From: Oasisia sp. SBJ-2009
Taxonomy: Eukaryota; Annelida; Polychaeta; Sabellida; Siboglinidae
Direction of reading: 5' to 3'
Assembly: GCA_964017155.1 (NCBI GenBank)
Contig: OZ024867.1
Location: 9,024,025-9,088,024, forward strand
Length of the DNA: 64,000 nucleotides
Position numbers and translations under genes: made by a program. Positions 47,230 through 58,615 of this stretch are shown one piece after another. Position 1 is the first letter of the stretch, and each line of letters starts with the position of its first letter. Under the pieces are notes generated by a model. It did not search any database. It worked only from the letters and a program-made list of their open reading frames with translations, and was not told where the DNA came from.

Positions 47230-49195
47230 ACAGCTGTTTTTGATTTGATTTAATACAAATAATTTTTTGACATTCAAGTCCATGCACAAATGAACAAAAT
47301 GGTTTGGATGGTTTCATACACAATTTCTTAATGATAATACATGTTTCATTATTCCAAGGGTTACTTTGGACTTCTTGTTTATGTGAATATATGACGTAAC
47401 CATATATGTATATTTGACTTTTACACAGTACCGTCAATCTCTTGTTGATAACTGGCGGCGAGGTCTTCCATTTCAGAGATTTGTTCAACGCTTTGGTTCT
47501 GTTTTGCTCGCTCTTCCACGTGATCTGCTGTAAGAAATATAGCATTACGTAGTGTATGACTGCATTATTACCTAACTATTTGTCTGTTGAAACAGTTCGT
47601 TTGTATTTATCCAGCAAATTCGCCTTGAATATTGTTATACACTTGTGTCTTTCCACTCATATACTTGGTGACTCATTCGTATGTACAATACGTACATATG
47701 TATAAATTCATTGAACTCGTGGAATCATTCGAACAACACGTTCTCATGGAATCATTGAGATGGCGATTTGAAGAGTGCAACATTTACATCTAAAACTCTT
47801 GATTATAAGCAACTTTATTTACAAATCAAATGTTTTTCTGAGCTATAACAATATTAGTTGTCCAACAGCAGACGCACGATGACCTCATTTCTTGATAATT
47901 TCACATGGACCAATCGCCCTTTTCTCTTCATTACTTTGACCTGTGGCGTTTACCCTCTGAACTGAACGTTGATCCTCGTCATACATCCATGTGACGGAAA
48001 GTATGTTGTTATAAGGGAATCGGCTTTAACGATGGTTAGATTATGTGATGGGAAATATCAAACTTGATTCCAGGTTTCTGTAGACAAAACCAGCAAGTGA
48101 CATGACGTCACACACTACCTGTGGTGTGTTCCTCTGACACTGGACCACCAAATTCCACTGCAGTCAACCAGCGCTTAAGTGCATTATGTCGATCTAGATA
48201 GAAAAAACATGATATTGTGTTAAATATTATAAACAATAACTAAGTTAAGCTTACAAATAACATTAATAAACAGAAAAAGACGACCTAAGTAGACTTCTGA
48301 GTTGAATAGAGATGAATAAATATCACTTGAATAGTCTGTAAACAGATGCATATGAAGTTCGCTTCTGTACTTTAAACATGTGATTACAGTGTCTTAGGCC
48401 AGCTAAGACAGGTATATTTTTCATACAATCGCCTTTTCAATGATATGATAGTAAACCATCCTGTGCAATAAGTGTAGGACACAAGTTGAGATCATGAACC
48501 ATGCTGTAGCTCTGTAAGTATTGTTTATCAATAAATATTTGTCATTGAGATGGCGATTTGAAGAGCGAAACATTTATACATAAAACTCTTGATTATAAAC
48601 AAATTTCTATACAACTCTTTTCTTTACAACTCAAATGTTTTTTCAGAGCAATAATAATATTAGTTTTTCAACAGCAGATGCACAATGACCTCATTTCTTG
48701 AGAATGTGACTTGAACCTATCGGCCTTTTCTCTTCGTTACTTTGACCTGTGGCGTTGACCCTCTGAACTGAACGTTGATCCTCGTCATACATCCATGTGA
48801 CGGAAAGTATGTTGTTATAAGGGAATCGGCTTTAATGATGGTTAGATTATGTGATGGGAAATATCAAACTTGATTCCGGGTTTCTGTAGACAAAACCAGC
48901 AAGTGACATGACGTCACACACTACCTGTGGTGTGTTCCTCTGACACTGGACCACCAAATTCCACTGCAGTCAACCGGCGCTTAAGTGCATTATGTCGATC
49001 TAGATAGAAAAAACATGATATTGTGTTAACTATTATAAACAATAACTAAGTTAAGCTTAACAATAACATTAATAAACAGAAAAACCCTTCAAATAAAGAG
49101 TAAACCATCCTGTGCATTATTAGTAAAGAACACAAGTTGAGACCATGAACCACATTATAGCTCTGTAAGTAAATATTGCTTAGATATAAATATTG

Positions 49196-49254
<59 letters not shown>

Positions 49255-52200
49255 TACAACATGTAACAGCTAGTATACCCAACAATGTGAATGTGTAATG
49301 CCTTGTTACTTCAATATGATATTAACATTTGCATGTGTTTAATTTCTGCTGTGGGGCTGGTCACGTAAAAATGCAACTGTTGCACTTCTCTGGCGCTTAT
49401 CTTCGTTCAAGTGAATAGTAAATCAAAATACCGCTAGTATTTAGTACCTTTTGCAATTGAACAGCTGCAATGCTTTGTTAACATTATAATACAACTGCAT
49501 ACTATTACGATGTTAACTAGACTAAGATATGCGATCACTGCGAATACAAATGTGTGTATGTAACGTACGTGTTGATCCGTGGAACACTTCACCGTTATTA
49601 TGAAAATGTTGTCAGTTTCCAAGACGCTCAAAGGGGGATTTACACATTCAAATGAAACATTGTTGTTATTAAGGGGCGCGTTGGAGAAATAACGCACCAG
49701 TGCTGGATTATTTCACAGCATAATAATAGTACCACGTTATATAAATGACCCGATAATCTACCTTGCCCTTCATCCGTTCTTGATCTCAGACTCTCCACAA
49801 GAGTGGTCAAGGAGGCCATCTCTGTTTCTAGATAGTTGGTCAGTGCAGGTTGCGCATTCACAAATCCTATGATGTCAGCCAACTGAAAAAGAATTACATA
49901 TATTCTTTTCTTACACTCGTATAAACGACTATACCTACATGTGTGTACAATTGACACACACAAGTGTAATCCATATAAAATGTACAGGTATATGTTTAAA
50001 ACACAAACACACCGTCCGTCCTGCTATGTACACTAATTCATATTACTCATATACGTATATACCCTTACAGGGTGCACACATGTTCAGTCTTACAACCGTG
50101 AAAATACTTCTCGTTTCAATTTTTATTAAACTACTATATAATTAAAAACAAAATGAAACGCACATTAATGTAATACCGAGTTTGAATACTGTAGACAGTT
50201 TGTATCAATGTTTTCTTTTTCCTGTAGCGACAAATACAAAATATTGTCATTATTATGTTATATTTACTGGATATGTCCGTTTGTTATATGATTAATATAT
50301 GTGTTTCATTTGTACTGGCAATACTTGTGGACTGTCATGTCATATCTATGTAACATGAGCTGTGGGTAGGCACCTGCTGTTGTGTCAGTGACTGGTCCTG
50401 ACGAATGCAGTCGAGTTTCTGTTTCCACAGAATTCTCTCACTTCGAAGAAACTGTTGGTCGTTCTGATGGACTGGATCTGTTTCGATCTGTTGCGAACGA
50501 TAATAACATCGAGCAGATGATTAAATACCATAATTTTATAATATATACTCATTTAGCTATATACATAGGTCATCACGAAAACAAATAAACATGCAACTAT
50601 ATAACAAAAAGAAACCCATATTGAAGTGGACCACTCAATACCATATTGGTGTGACCAGCAGTTTGAATATAATCGATATTTGATCAATTACAAAGGTGAT
50701 TGTGCAATGAAGTGTTTACTTACTTTATATTGTAGTGTATGGTATAGGTGGAGTATGCTATTGTTGTTATACTATTCACCCGCTGATTGTTCTCATTACA
50801 AATCATGTCAATAAATTGTACCTGTTGAAGTTTCTCAACAGCTTGCATGGCACCATCATTGGCTCTGAGCAGCGTGGGATCTCTAAGCAACGTCGTCATC
50901 GTCTTGATGTAGTCCTTCAAATCAGTGCCTGTCAGCTTGAAACCGGCGGAGTTGAACATTCTCTCTCGAATTTCTTTGACCTGTATCATATAAAACACCT
51001 CTAGCCACAACCGATCCTTGAATAAATCATATTTACTGTGCCTTCTCTTCTGTTGCACAGCGTACTGTGTTGCACTCTTTAAAATGATTATTAACTATGT
51101 GGTACCCCCAGTGGTTGTCACTCATTCATCTGACGACAAATTGGTGATAAAGGTTTCAGTATAATCACAATGACTTTGCTCCTAAAATGGTTGTCATCAC
51201 CGTGTACTATAACCCGAATATGCAAGCATTCAAAACAACTACAACACCAGCACGGAAACAAGTGTTTTTGTACATTGAATTCCATGATTACTTTATTTGG
51301 ATCAAATTACATAGATATATTATAATAACTATTGCAAACCAGAATAAACTTTCATATACTATACCAGTTGTTTAACCTGTCTGAAGTCAAGGCAATACCG
51401 ACAGATGCAACGGAGTACGAGAATGCATATGACGTTTGAGAACAAAAACAAATTGGTGATAAAGGTTTCAGTATTATCGCAATGTCTTTGCTGGTAAAAT
51501 GGTCGACATCATCGCATATTATAACCCGAATATGCAATTATTCAAGACAACTACAACACCAGCACGGACACAATAATTGTCTTACATTCAATTCTATGAT
51601 TAATTTATTTTGATCAAATTACATATATATTATAATAACTGTTGCAAACCAGAATAAACTTTCACATACTATGCTTGTTCTTTAACATATATGAAATCAA
51701 GGCAATAGCATACCGACATTGAATTACAAGAATGTACATGTCATTTGAGAACAAAAACAAATCGGTACTTGCCTCCTCAAACGACTGCCGACTGGAGATG
51801 CAACCGCAGAACAACTGACTGTTGAGGACCAGCTGCACCAGTGCGATGGTGTCGCCTCCTCCAGCCATCAACTCGCCTTCACCATGACTCGTGAACACTT
51901 TCGCTATCTCCCACGGATCGCTGTCCCATTTGGACGTGTCCGAATGTGTCCAACATGGGACTGCGTGGGGAGCGACCTGGGAGAGGATCTCTTGTTTCCA
52001 GTTGCTGTGTCGTGTCGTGCATACTGAGCACTCATTGCCCACCCTGGTGAATACACTCGTTGTGGTCATATAGTGTCACGTTTGCATGCAGTGCATGACA
52101 CGTGGGAACAGGGTCAAACAGTGCTACTGTATTCGACTGTTTTATAGATAGTGTGACTTAATATATATCACAATTGACTGCATTACTTTTGTAGTTGTAA

Positions 52201-52718
52201 CATTTACTGAATATGTACAACTGCTGTCACTATATGAGTATTATTCTTAAAATGCAGGTGTTTACTCAAACTATATGCACAGGTAGCTACATACACCTTG
52301 CGTAATCTGACTCTGCATGATATAAAATCCCGAAAACTGAAGTGTAATTTATTGTAAAAAAATGTTACGTCGTACACGCAATAAAACAGTGATTAAGGAG
52401 TGATTAACTGTAAATAAGTGATCATTGATGAAAAACATGCTTTACTCAGTTACAAACAGAAAACTGAGCAAGTTGGTGACAAACTTGTTACAAATGTCTG
52501 TTTATTTCACCAAGAAAAACATAATGTCTTGGAACATGTACATACTGACAGTTGACATCACATGGCTGGCGTGGAAATTTCCGATGTAATGACCGATGAT
52601 ACTCCGTGATCTTGTCATTGCACAACTCGTATATGCCTTCCGCTGTACATATCAAGGCCAGACCCGCTTTCACCCAGTTGACGTATTCAACGTCCTGGAA
52701 GCGGTCGGCCCCAGCCAT
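40800..52718 (-). CDS. HEPN (DZIP3-like)-NACHT-LRR receptor, 15 exons
   Basis: Exons on the minus strand: 52718-52546, 52043-51773, 50980-50822, 50487-50374, 49882-49762, 48999-48925, 48193-48119, 47527-47432, 47065-45385, 43921-43847, 42612-42523, 42225-42142, 41943-41860, 41312-41214 and 41106-40800. All junction phases agree and the sum is 3504 nt (1167 aa plus stop). Domain order: DZIP3-like HEPN (about 1-240), coiled linker (about 280-380), NACHT (Walker A GQPGVGKST at about 459, Walker B VMVILDGYEEM at about 530), helical HD region with YFVHLIMQEFLGA, five LRR exons (about 921-1065) and a helical tail. Proteins with NACHT-LRR layout act as cytosolic sensors that oligomerise with ATP; the ligand and output here are unknown. 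The start ATG follows the acceptor at 52729, but an in-phase upstream exon is possible. More LRR exons could hide in the 45.3-43.9 kb gap. Confidence 0.85.
41214..43921 (-). CDS. Leucine-rich-repeat exons of the receptor
   Basis: Five phase-2 exons of 75, 90, 84, 84 and 99 nt, each close to one LRR: SLRGNELVGGLRGLTKLTHL, LAFNNELNGRRVAVALAASL, LNACGLKDEDVIELSPALQS, LQSNSIGDFGACKMTEAVWA and LNNNWLSESCVNLIRRTVHW. One repeat per 84-nt exon is the classic layout of RNI-like LRRs in NLRs. The exon 42612-42523 ends at a GC donor (atcag|gc), needed to keep phase. The repeat run is short for this family. Confidence 0.8.
45385..47065 (-). CDS. NACHT domain exon (1681 nt) of the receptor
   Basis: Bounded by ttttcag| and |gtaagt. 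It starts EELQRLKQQFRD (coiled coil continuing from the exon 47527-47432). P-loop GQPGVGKST, then VMVILDGYEEM as Walker B with the acidic pair offset, TLVVTCRSGA as the sensor-1 arginine, and YFVHLIMQEFLGA in HD2, the FLH-x4-QEFLAA signature of animal NLRs. All NTPase residues are intact. A single large NACHT exon is typical of animal NLR genes. Confidence 0.92.
47125..47228. repeat. (CA)n and (GCAC)n tract in a receptor intron
   Basis: About 100 bp of CA and CGCA steps between the exon at 47432 and the NACHT exon. Confidence 0.92.
47754..49190. repeat. Direct tandem duplication of about 0.7-0.8 kb including an exon
   Basis: Sequence starting at 47754 ('cattgagatggcgatttgaa') recurs at 48542 and stays alignable through the 75-nt exon, 'ttagattatgtgatgggaaa', and the end motif 'taaaccatcctgtgcat'. 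The second copy is shorter by an internal deletion. Copies look about 90-95 percent identical by eye. Confidence 0.9.
48119..48999 (-). CDS. Tandemly duplicated 75-nt exon pair of the receptor
   Basis: Exons 48999-48925 and 48193-48119 are both 75 nt, phase 1 to 1, and encode DRHNALKR(R/W)LTAVEFGG followed by PVSEEHTT. They differ at one codon (R versus W). Each is symmetric, so either, both or neither can be used without a frame change. The duplication includes the flanking introns. Confidence 0.8.
49195..49253. repeat. (TA)n microsatellite
   Basis: A pure TA tract at the end of the duplicated block. Confidence 0.95.
50374..52718 (-). CDS. DZIP3-like HEPN domain exons of the receptor
   Basis: Four exons. 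The first encodes MAGADRFQDVEYVNWVKAGL and ALICTAEGIYELCNDKI, the usual opening of invertebrate DZIP3-like HEPN proteins. The second has Cys pairs (CSVC), SDPWEIAKVF and DTIALVQLVLNSQLF. The third has VKEIRERMFNSAGFKLTGTD, then a helix ending KLQQ. The fourth is a charged helical extension. At the position where I recall an R-x4-H RNase-type motif in this family, the sequence is RERMFN, so the catalytic histidine appears absent. Exon two ends at a GC donor (gag|gcaagt) chosen because only it keeps phase. Confidence 0.75.
51132..51765. repeat. Direct tandem duplication (about 315 bp) in the second receptor intron
   Basis: 'attggtgataaaggtttcag' occurs at about 51140 and 51452, and the following roughly 300 bp are alignable, both ending in 'tttgagaacaaaaacaaat'. 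The end of copy two abuts the GC donor of the HEPN exon. Confidence 0.85.
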
Positions 52719-53793
52719 GCTTCTTACTGCTGCAACAGCAACAAAACACACCCATATATTTATAACACGTACACCCTCATGGCTTGGTGTATAACATTAC
52801 GTTTGCGATATAATGTTTCTCGTTTAAACAGTCAAGTTATCTGCATATTTTGAAAATAAAAAATCCCCAATGTTATACATATGTAAGCGTTTATATAGAC
52901 ATAGCATATAAACACTGAATATTAAGTAATTTCAAAGGTATTTGCTAATATATTTTAGTTAGTAACATAGGAATGTTGATCAAATGGTGCCACAATACCC
53001 TGCTAGTGTTCATGTTGATGTGTTTTCTTCGTGCATTGTCACTGGGTTCTTGCTTCAGGAGCTGTGGTGTCCGACGCCTTGCCATGGTGTCGGCGGTGCA
53101 CTCTGTCTCTCTTCCAGCCTACCCCATCTTGGCTGAAATAACACATCCTTACGTACGACTGTTGATTATGTCATTATGTAAAACACTACCTTTTATGACA
53201 CATACACTGCATCAAACGTACACATTTTGCAGCTTATTACTGTCTGTTTTACTGTCTTTTTTGATTGTGTTTATTTCTATATCACCTACTCATACTGATT
53301 CACAAAATATATCTCAGAAGAACAAAACTCTACTTTAAAGTTGAACTGCATGCATTTTATTTAAAGGTGTAAATTTATATGAAAATGTTAACACAACAGT
53401 GCTAAAATCAATACACACTGTAATAGTGTGGTTACTTTTGTATAATTTAAATAATGAGTTTCTTTCTAATTCATGTTCAAACGAATGAGAGATTTACCGT
53501 TTTTCATGAATGGATGTAAGTGATTTGGTAAAACTTGATGTGTTCCTTGAGCAGTAGATGTTATCTACATGATGTCAACCTAAGGACAGAAACAATTCTG
53601 TAAGATATGATAACAACAGTAAATGAAGTGGTTCTTATGGGTCAGTATTACTCAGGTAGTATAATTTACACACGCTCACACACATTCACACACTTATCAC
53701 ACGCACAGTCATGCGCTAGGATATACGGATATTCATATGCCCAAATGTACGCACACATGGACACCCATAACAAAAACTAACATACACACAAAC

Positions 53794-55084
53794 CAGAGCC
53801 GTAATGTAACGAAGTACTTTTACTTCGTTACTTTACTTAAGTAGAAAAGTTTACTTTTCTTGAGTAACGAAGTACATTTTTGGGGAAGTACTTTTACTTG
53901 TAACGAAGTACAAATGTGAGTACTTTTGCTAAATGTAACGAAGTACTCATAATTTCTTTATTAAATTTGCGAAGCTCCTAAAAAGTTCCGCGAATGATCT
54001 GTGTCAGAAGCACGTCCGGCACTGTTTGCCGTCAGCGTAGATTTATTTTAAAATGTCACAGGAAACAACAAATAGCAATAACAGATAAGCAGAGACAGAC
54101 GTGTTAAATGTCCCGGACTGGGCGGATTTCTTTTGTTACGTGATGAATTCGGTGATGTAATTGCAATCTTAAGGTATGGCGCTGAGCCTGAATTAGGTGT
54201 CAGCATGACCACAACCGACTGGGCCGCTCGGACAACAATGGCCAAGAATTATGTAACTCCTTGTTTTGACCAGACAAGTAAAAACAGCTGCCTTACTATC
54301 TTCTTGTGTCTTGCCTGTTGTTGACACAGTTTGTTAACTTTACATGATCTTTGTGAATGGCACATGCTAGTTGTATAACGAGAGTTCCCCATTATCGCCC
54401 ACCGCAAACCTGCCGATCATTATCATCTGTAGGCCTATATATCTATAATACAGATCAGTGTGTATAACTTAGTGAAATCAGTTTCTATACATATTTACAT
54501 TAGTCTTTTGAAATAAATGTTGCAATTACACATGAAGGCATAACTATTATGAAAAGAATGTTGTAACCACATGGTCTAGACCTTCGTCAAATATCACAAA
54601 TGAAAAAAATTTGTCACACGTCCAAGATGACAACAATGTTAACAACCCTATACTAACGTGTATATCTTCTAATTATTAATACGATGGTTGTTGTAGTCGT
54701 GTTAGTAATTAAACATGATGTAGGCTATTTACAGCCTGTGTGTAGTGCTGTTTGCACTGTGATACTTATATTTCACACTGTTAAAACATTTATCTATTAT
54801 GCAGCGAATAAAATATTACTAAAGAAAATTATATCAGCTTGGTATATATGCTAAATGATATTGTGAATATTTTGTTTTATTCACAACACTTGGCTGCATC
54901 GGTCATTTTAGATAATTACAGGAGAAAAGTACTTTTGTGTTTACTTCAAGTACAAATTTTTACTTTTTACTTGTACTTCAAGTACATTTTTCTAGAAGTA
55001 CTTTTACTTTTACTTGAGTAGCTTTTTCTAGAGTTACTTTTACTTTTACTCAAGTACAAAATAAATGTACTTGTTACAGCTCTG
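53794..55084. mobile_element. Non-autonomous hAT element with intact 8-bp target duplication
   Basis: The left end is cagagccgtaatgtaac; the right end, complemented, is cagagctgtaacaag. The octamer acacaaac flanks both ends (53786-53793 and 55085-55092), as expected for hAT insertion. Subterminal regions are crowded with GTACTTTTACTT-type motifs on both sides, probable transposase binding sites. No transposase-length ORF. 1291 bp. Confidence 0.92.
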
Positions 55085-55121
55085 ACACAAACACATACAT
55101 GAGCACAAGCATCAACATCTA

Positions 55122-55126
55122 CACAT

Positions 55127-55173
<47 letters not shown>

Positions 55174-55178
55174 CATGC
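55122..55178. repeat. (CACG)n microsatellite
   Basis: Near-pure GCAC repeat just outside the hAT element. Confidence 0.95.
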
Positions 55179-55628
55179 ACAGGCATGCACGCGCACACAA
55201 ACGGACACTCAAAAACAAGTATATGCTGATGTTAAAAGTAGCATAATTAGATAATTAATTTATACTGTTTTATGATAACACATAATTAGTAATAGTCAAC
55301 CTCATAGAAACTTGTATGAACATGTTGATTTGTGGGTACAGCTGATCACCAAGAATGCCACACAATTGAATTATGACAATTCTGTACGAGTAATGGTCCC
55401 AATTAAATCACACTCTGCCAACGCCCACTTCCGGCTGAAACGTGTGTCACCTATGTCACGCCTGTCACAGACCAACAAAACAGTCTACCAAAATAGACCT
55501 GTGTATACAGTACACAGGTTGTATAATCATGCAGCGGCCACGCTCTATGCACATGTATGTCCAGTTACCACGCTAACCGTCTCATACAGGCTGGCTACAC
55601 GCTGACCCATTTACTGGCTCACTGTTAC

Positions 55629-55753
55629 CTTGCTGATCAGACGAACCTGGCACATGGATGTGTTGTCTTTCTAGGAGCTCCTTAAATGTGTTTATTATCC
55701 ACACATAGTAAGAGACAAGATTATCACAGCAGTTCATCGTGGTGTGAATATGT
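55629..55753 (-). CDS. Candidate exon, possibly an upstream exon of the receptor gene
   Basis: Bounded by gacaccag| and |gtaaca, phase 2 to 1. Encodes HIHTTMNCCDNLVSYYVWII, then NTFKELLERQHIHVPGSSDQQ, which has natural composition. Its outgoing phase 1 fits the acceptor at 52729, which would add AVRS before the receptor's first Met. No domain recognised; may instead belong to a separate gene or be fortuitous. Confidence 0.35.
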
Positions 55754-56559
55754 CTGGTGTCCAACAATAAGAGAACTGAAGTAGGATAAATACGACTGAT
55801 CTCAGAGAGTTGGGTGTGGACAACTTGATGCTACTATCAAACATCACATTCATTCACCAATTAAGTTATAGAAGTGACGCTATTATATCTCTTTGGAAAG
55901 TTGTATTATGTTTTGTTTATACAGTAATAGCAAGCCTAGCCACGCTTCACAAGAAGCAAATGTGTATACACCACAATAAACACCCGTAAACGAGTATAAC
56001 ACAGTAAAACCCAGTCACATCTTGCCGTGTATGCAGAGCTTAGCAAAACTCGTTTGAGAGTTATTTATATTCAGTCTCGAGCAGTTGTCGTGTGTTACGT
56101 TTGGCTGGGTCAAGCGAAAGGGTGAATGTGACCTTACAACCAGCAAGGCGGTGAACCATGACGCCATTTTAACACACAGTTCGCTGAGTAACAGTCAGTT
56201 CCTGCAATGCAACGACTCTACTGGCCTCAGTGGCAGGTATAATCCACTAAAAAATTTTTTTTACCTGAATTCAAACATCTATGATATGAATGCACCAGTT
56301 ATATTAGTTGTGTACATTATGTAATTAGTCGTAATGTTCAGGTAAATATGATCTAATAATAAACACCAACACAAGCAGACTCTATTGATACATTCAGTAT
56401 GCATTTGTGACACAAATGTGGGGAGGGATGGGGGTTGTAAGTGTGTGTGGTGTAGAGGAATACAGACCGGTGCAATTTATGTAGTATGCGCAACAGTGGA
56501 ATACCTTAAGAAAAGGTGAAGTATGTTAGGGAGTAGTATAATATTTGAGGGAGCATTGG

Positions 56560-58615
56560 AGTAGTTTAGGGTGCTGTGGCTTTCTGCTGTGTGTTGTGGT
56601 GTACTGTGGGGTGTAATGTTACACTTTGAGGTGTAGTGATGTACTACGTGGTGTACTAGTCTACTGTGTGGTGTAGTGGTGTGTTATTGACTGTAGTGAT
56701 ATATTGTAGGGTGTAGAAATGCTGTGTTGTATAGTTTTATACTGTCGAGTGTGATGTTGCACTATGGGTGTACTTGTGTACTGAGACTGAGAGGTGTAGT
56801 GTTATACTGTCGAGTGTATTGTTGTATCGTTGGGTGTGGTGTTGTACTGTGGGATGTAGTGTTGTACTTTGGGGTACAGTGGTGTATTATTACGGGTGTA
56901 ACGTTATAATGTAGGTTCTAGAATTGATTGTACTGTGGTGGTGTATTTGTATGTTGAGCGATGTAGTGTTGTATTGTAGGTTGTATTCTTGCATGGTGGT
57001 GTTTTGGTGTATTAAGGGGTGAACTATTTTACTGTGGTATGCTCTGTGGGGTGATGTGTAGTACTGTAGGATGTATTGTTGAGCTGTAAGGTGTACTGTT
57101 ACACATTGGGGTGTAGTGTTTGTGATAGTGGTGTATTATTGACTGTGGTGTTATACCGTAGAATGGGGTTGAGTGTTACACAGTGAGGTATACATGTGCA
57201 TTGAGGGGTGTATTAGTACAATTATGACATACTGTGGTGAGTTACAGTGCACTGGGGGAATAATAGTGTATCATGAGCAGTAATGAAATAATATGAGGTG
57301 TAATGACGTACAATGAGTTGTAATGGTATGCAGTGGGGTGTAAGGGCATACAGTGTGGTGTAATGGCGTACAGTGGTGTGTAATGGCGTACAGTTGGGCA
57401 TAAGTGTGTACAGTGGGGTGTATTTGGTTTAGTATGTGGTGTAAAGGCATACAGAGGGGTATAATGGCATACAGAGGGGTATAATGGCATACAGAGGGGT
57501 GTAATGGTTTACTCTGTGGAATAATGGCATACAGCGGGGTATAATGGCGTACACCGGGGTATAATGGTGTACAGTGGGGTGTAATGGTTTATTTATGGTA
57601 TGGCGTACAGAGTGGTGTAATGGTTTACTCAGAGGAATAATTGCATAGAGTGGGGTGTAATGGCGTATAACGGGGTATAATGATGTACAGTCGGGTGCAC
57701 TTATTTAGTCTGTGGTATAATGGTGTACAGTAGGGTGCAATGGTGAACAGTGGGGTGCAATGGTGTACAGTGGGGTGCAATGGTGAACAGTGGGGTGTCA
57801 ATGTTTACTCAGTGTTATAATGGCGTACAACAGGGTGTAATGGCGTACAGCGGGGTGTAATAGCGTACAGCGGGGTGTAATAGTTTACTCTGTGCTATAA
57901 AGGCGTGCAGTGGGGTATAATGGCACAGAGTGAGGGGGTAAAGGCGTACAGTTGGGTGGAATGGTTTATTATGTGGTATAATGGCATACAGGGGGGTGTA
58001 ATGGCCTACAGTGGGGTGTAATGGTTTACTCTGTGGCATAATGGCATACAGTGGGGTATAGTGGTGTACAGCTGGGCATAAAGGTGTAAAATGGTGTGTA
58101 ATAGTTTACTCTGTGGTATAATTGCTTACTGTGAGGTGTAATGGCGTACAATGGGGTGTCATGGTTTACTCTGTGGTATAATGGCATACAGTAGATTGGA
58201 ATGGCAAAGATTTGCAATGGGTTGTAATGGCGTACAGCGGGGTGTAATGGCGTACAGCGGGGTGTAATGGCGTACAGCGGGGTGTAATGGGGTACATGTT
58301 ATCATGTACATGTAAAGCGCCCTGAATAGTTTTTAAGCTAGATTTGGCGCTATATAAGTTTATTTTATTTATTTATTTATTTTACATTGGGGTATAATTG
58401 TGTACAGTGGGGTGTAATGGTTTACTTTGTGGTATATAGGCGTACAGTGGTGTGTAATGGTGTACAGTGGGGTGGAATGGTTTACTCCGAGGTATAATGG
58501 TGTATAATATAATAGGGTGTAATAGCGTACAAGGGGGTTTAATGTGTATAATGGCATACATCGGGATTAAATGGTGTACAGTGGGGGTTTAGTGGTTTAC
58601 TCTGAGGTGTAATGG
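56560..58615. repeat. Degenerate satellite flank (TGTAATGG-GTACAGTGGGG type)
   Basis: About 2 kb of diverged 18-20 bp units of 'ggtgtaatggcgtacagtgg' type, becoming more ordered to the right. The minus-strand frames here are translations of the repeat. Confidence 0.9.
58290..58385 (+). mobile_element. Retroelement 3' tail remnant inside the satellite
   Basis: 'tgtaaagcgccctgaatag' followed by 'ttggcgctatataagttta' and ATTT repeats resembles the GTAAAGCGC…GCGCTATATAA tail common to several LINE/SINE families. It interrupts the satellite. Confidence 0.5.

Noticed and set aside
52973..53338. 121-codon + strand hydrophobic frame near the 5' end of the receptor
   Set aside because: No homology or signal of a real gene; it lies antisense to the probable receptor promoter region.
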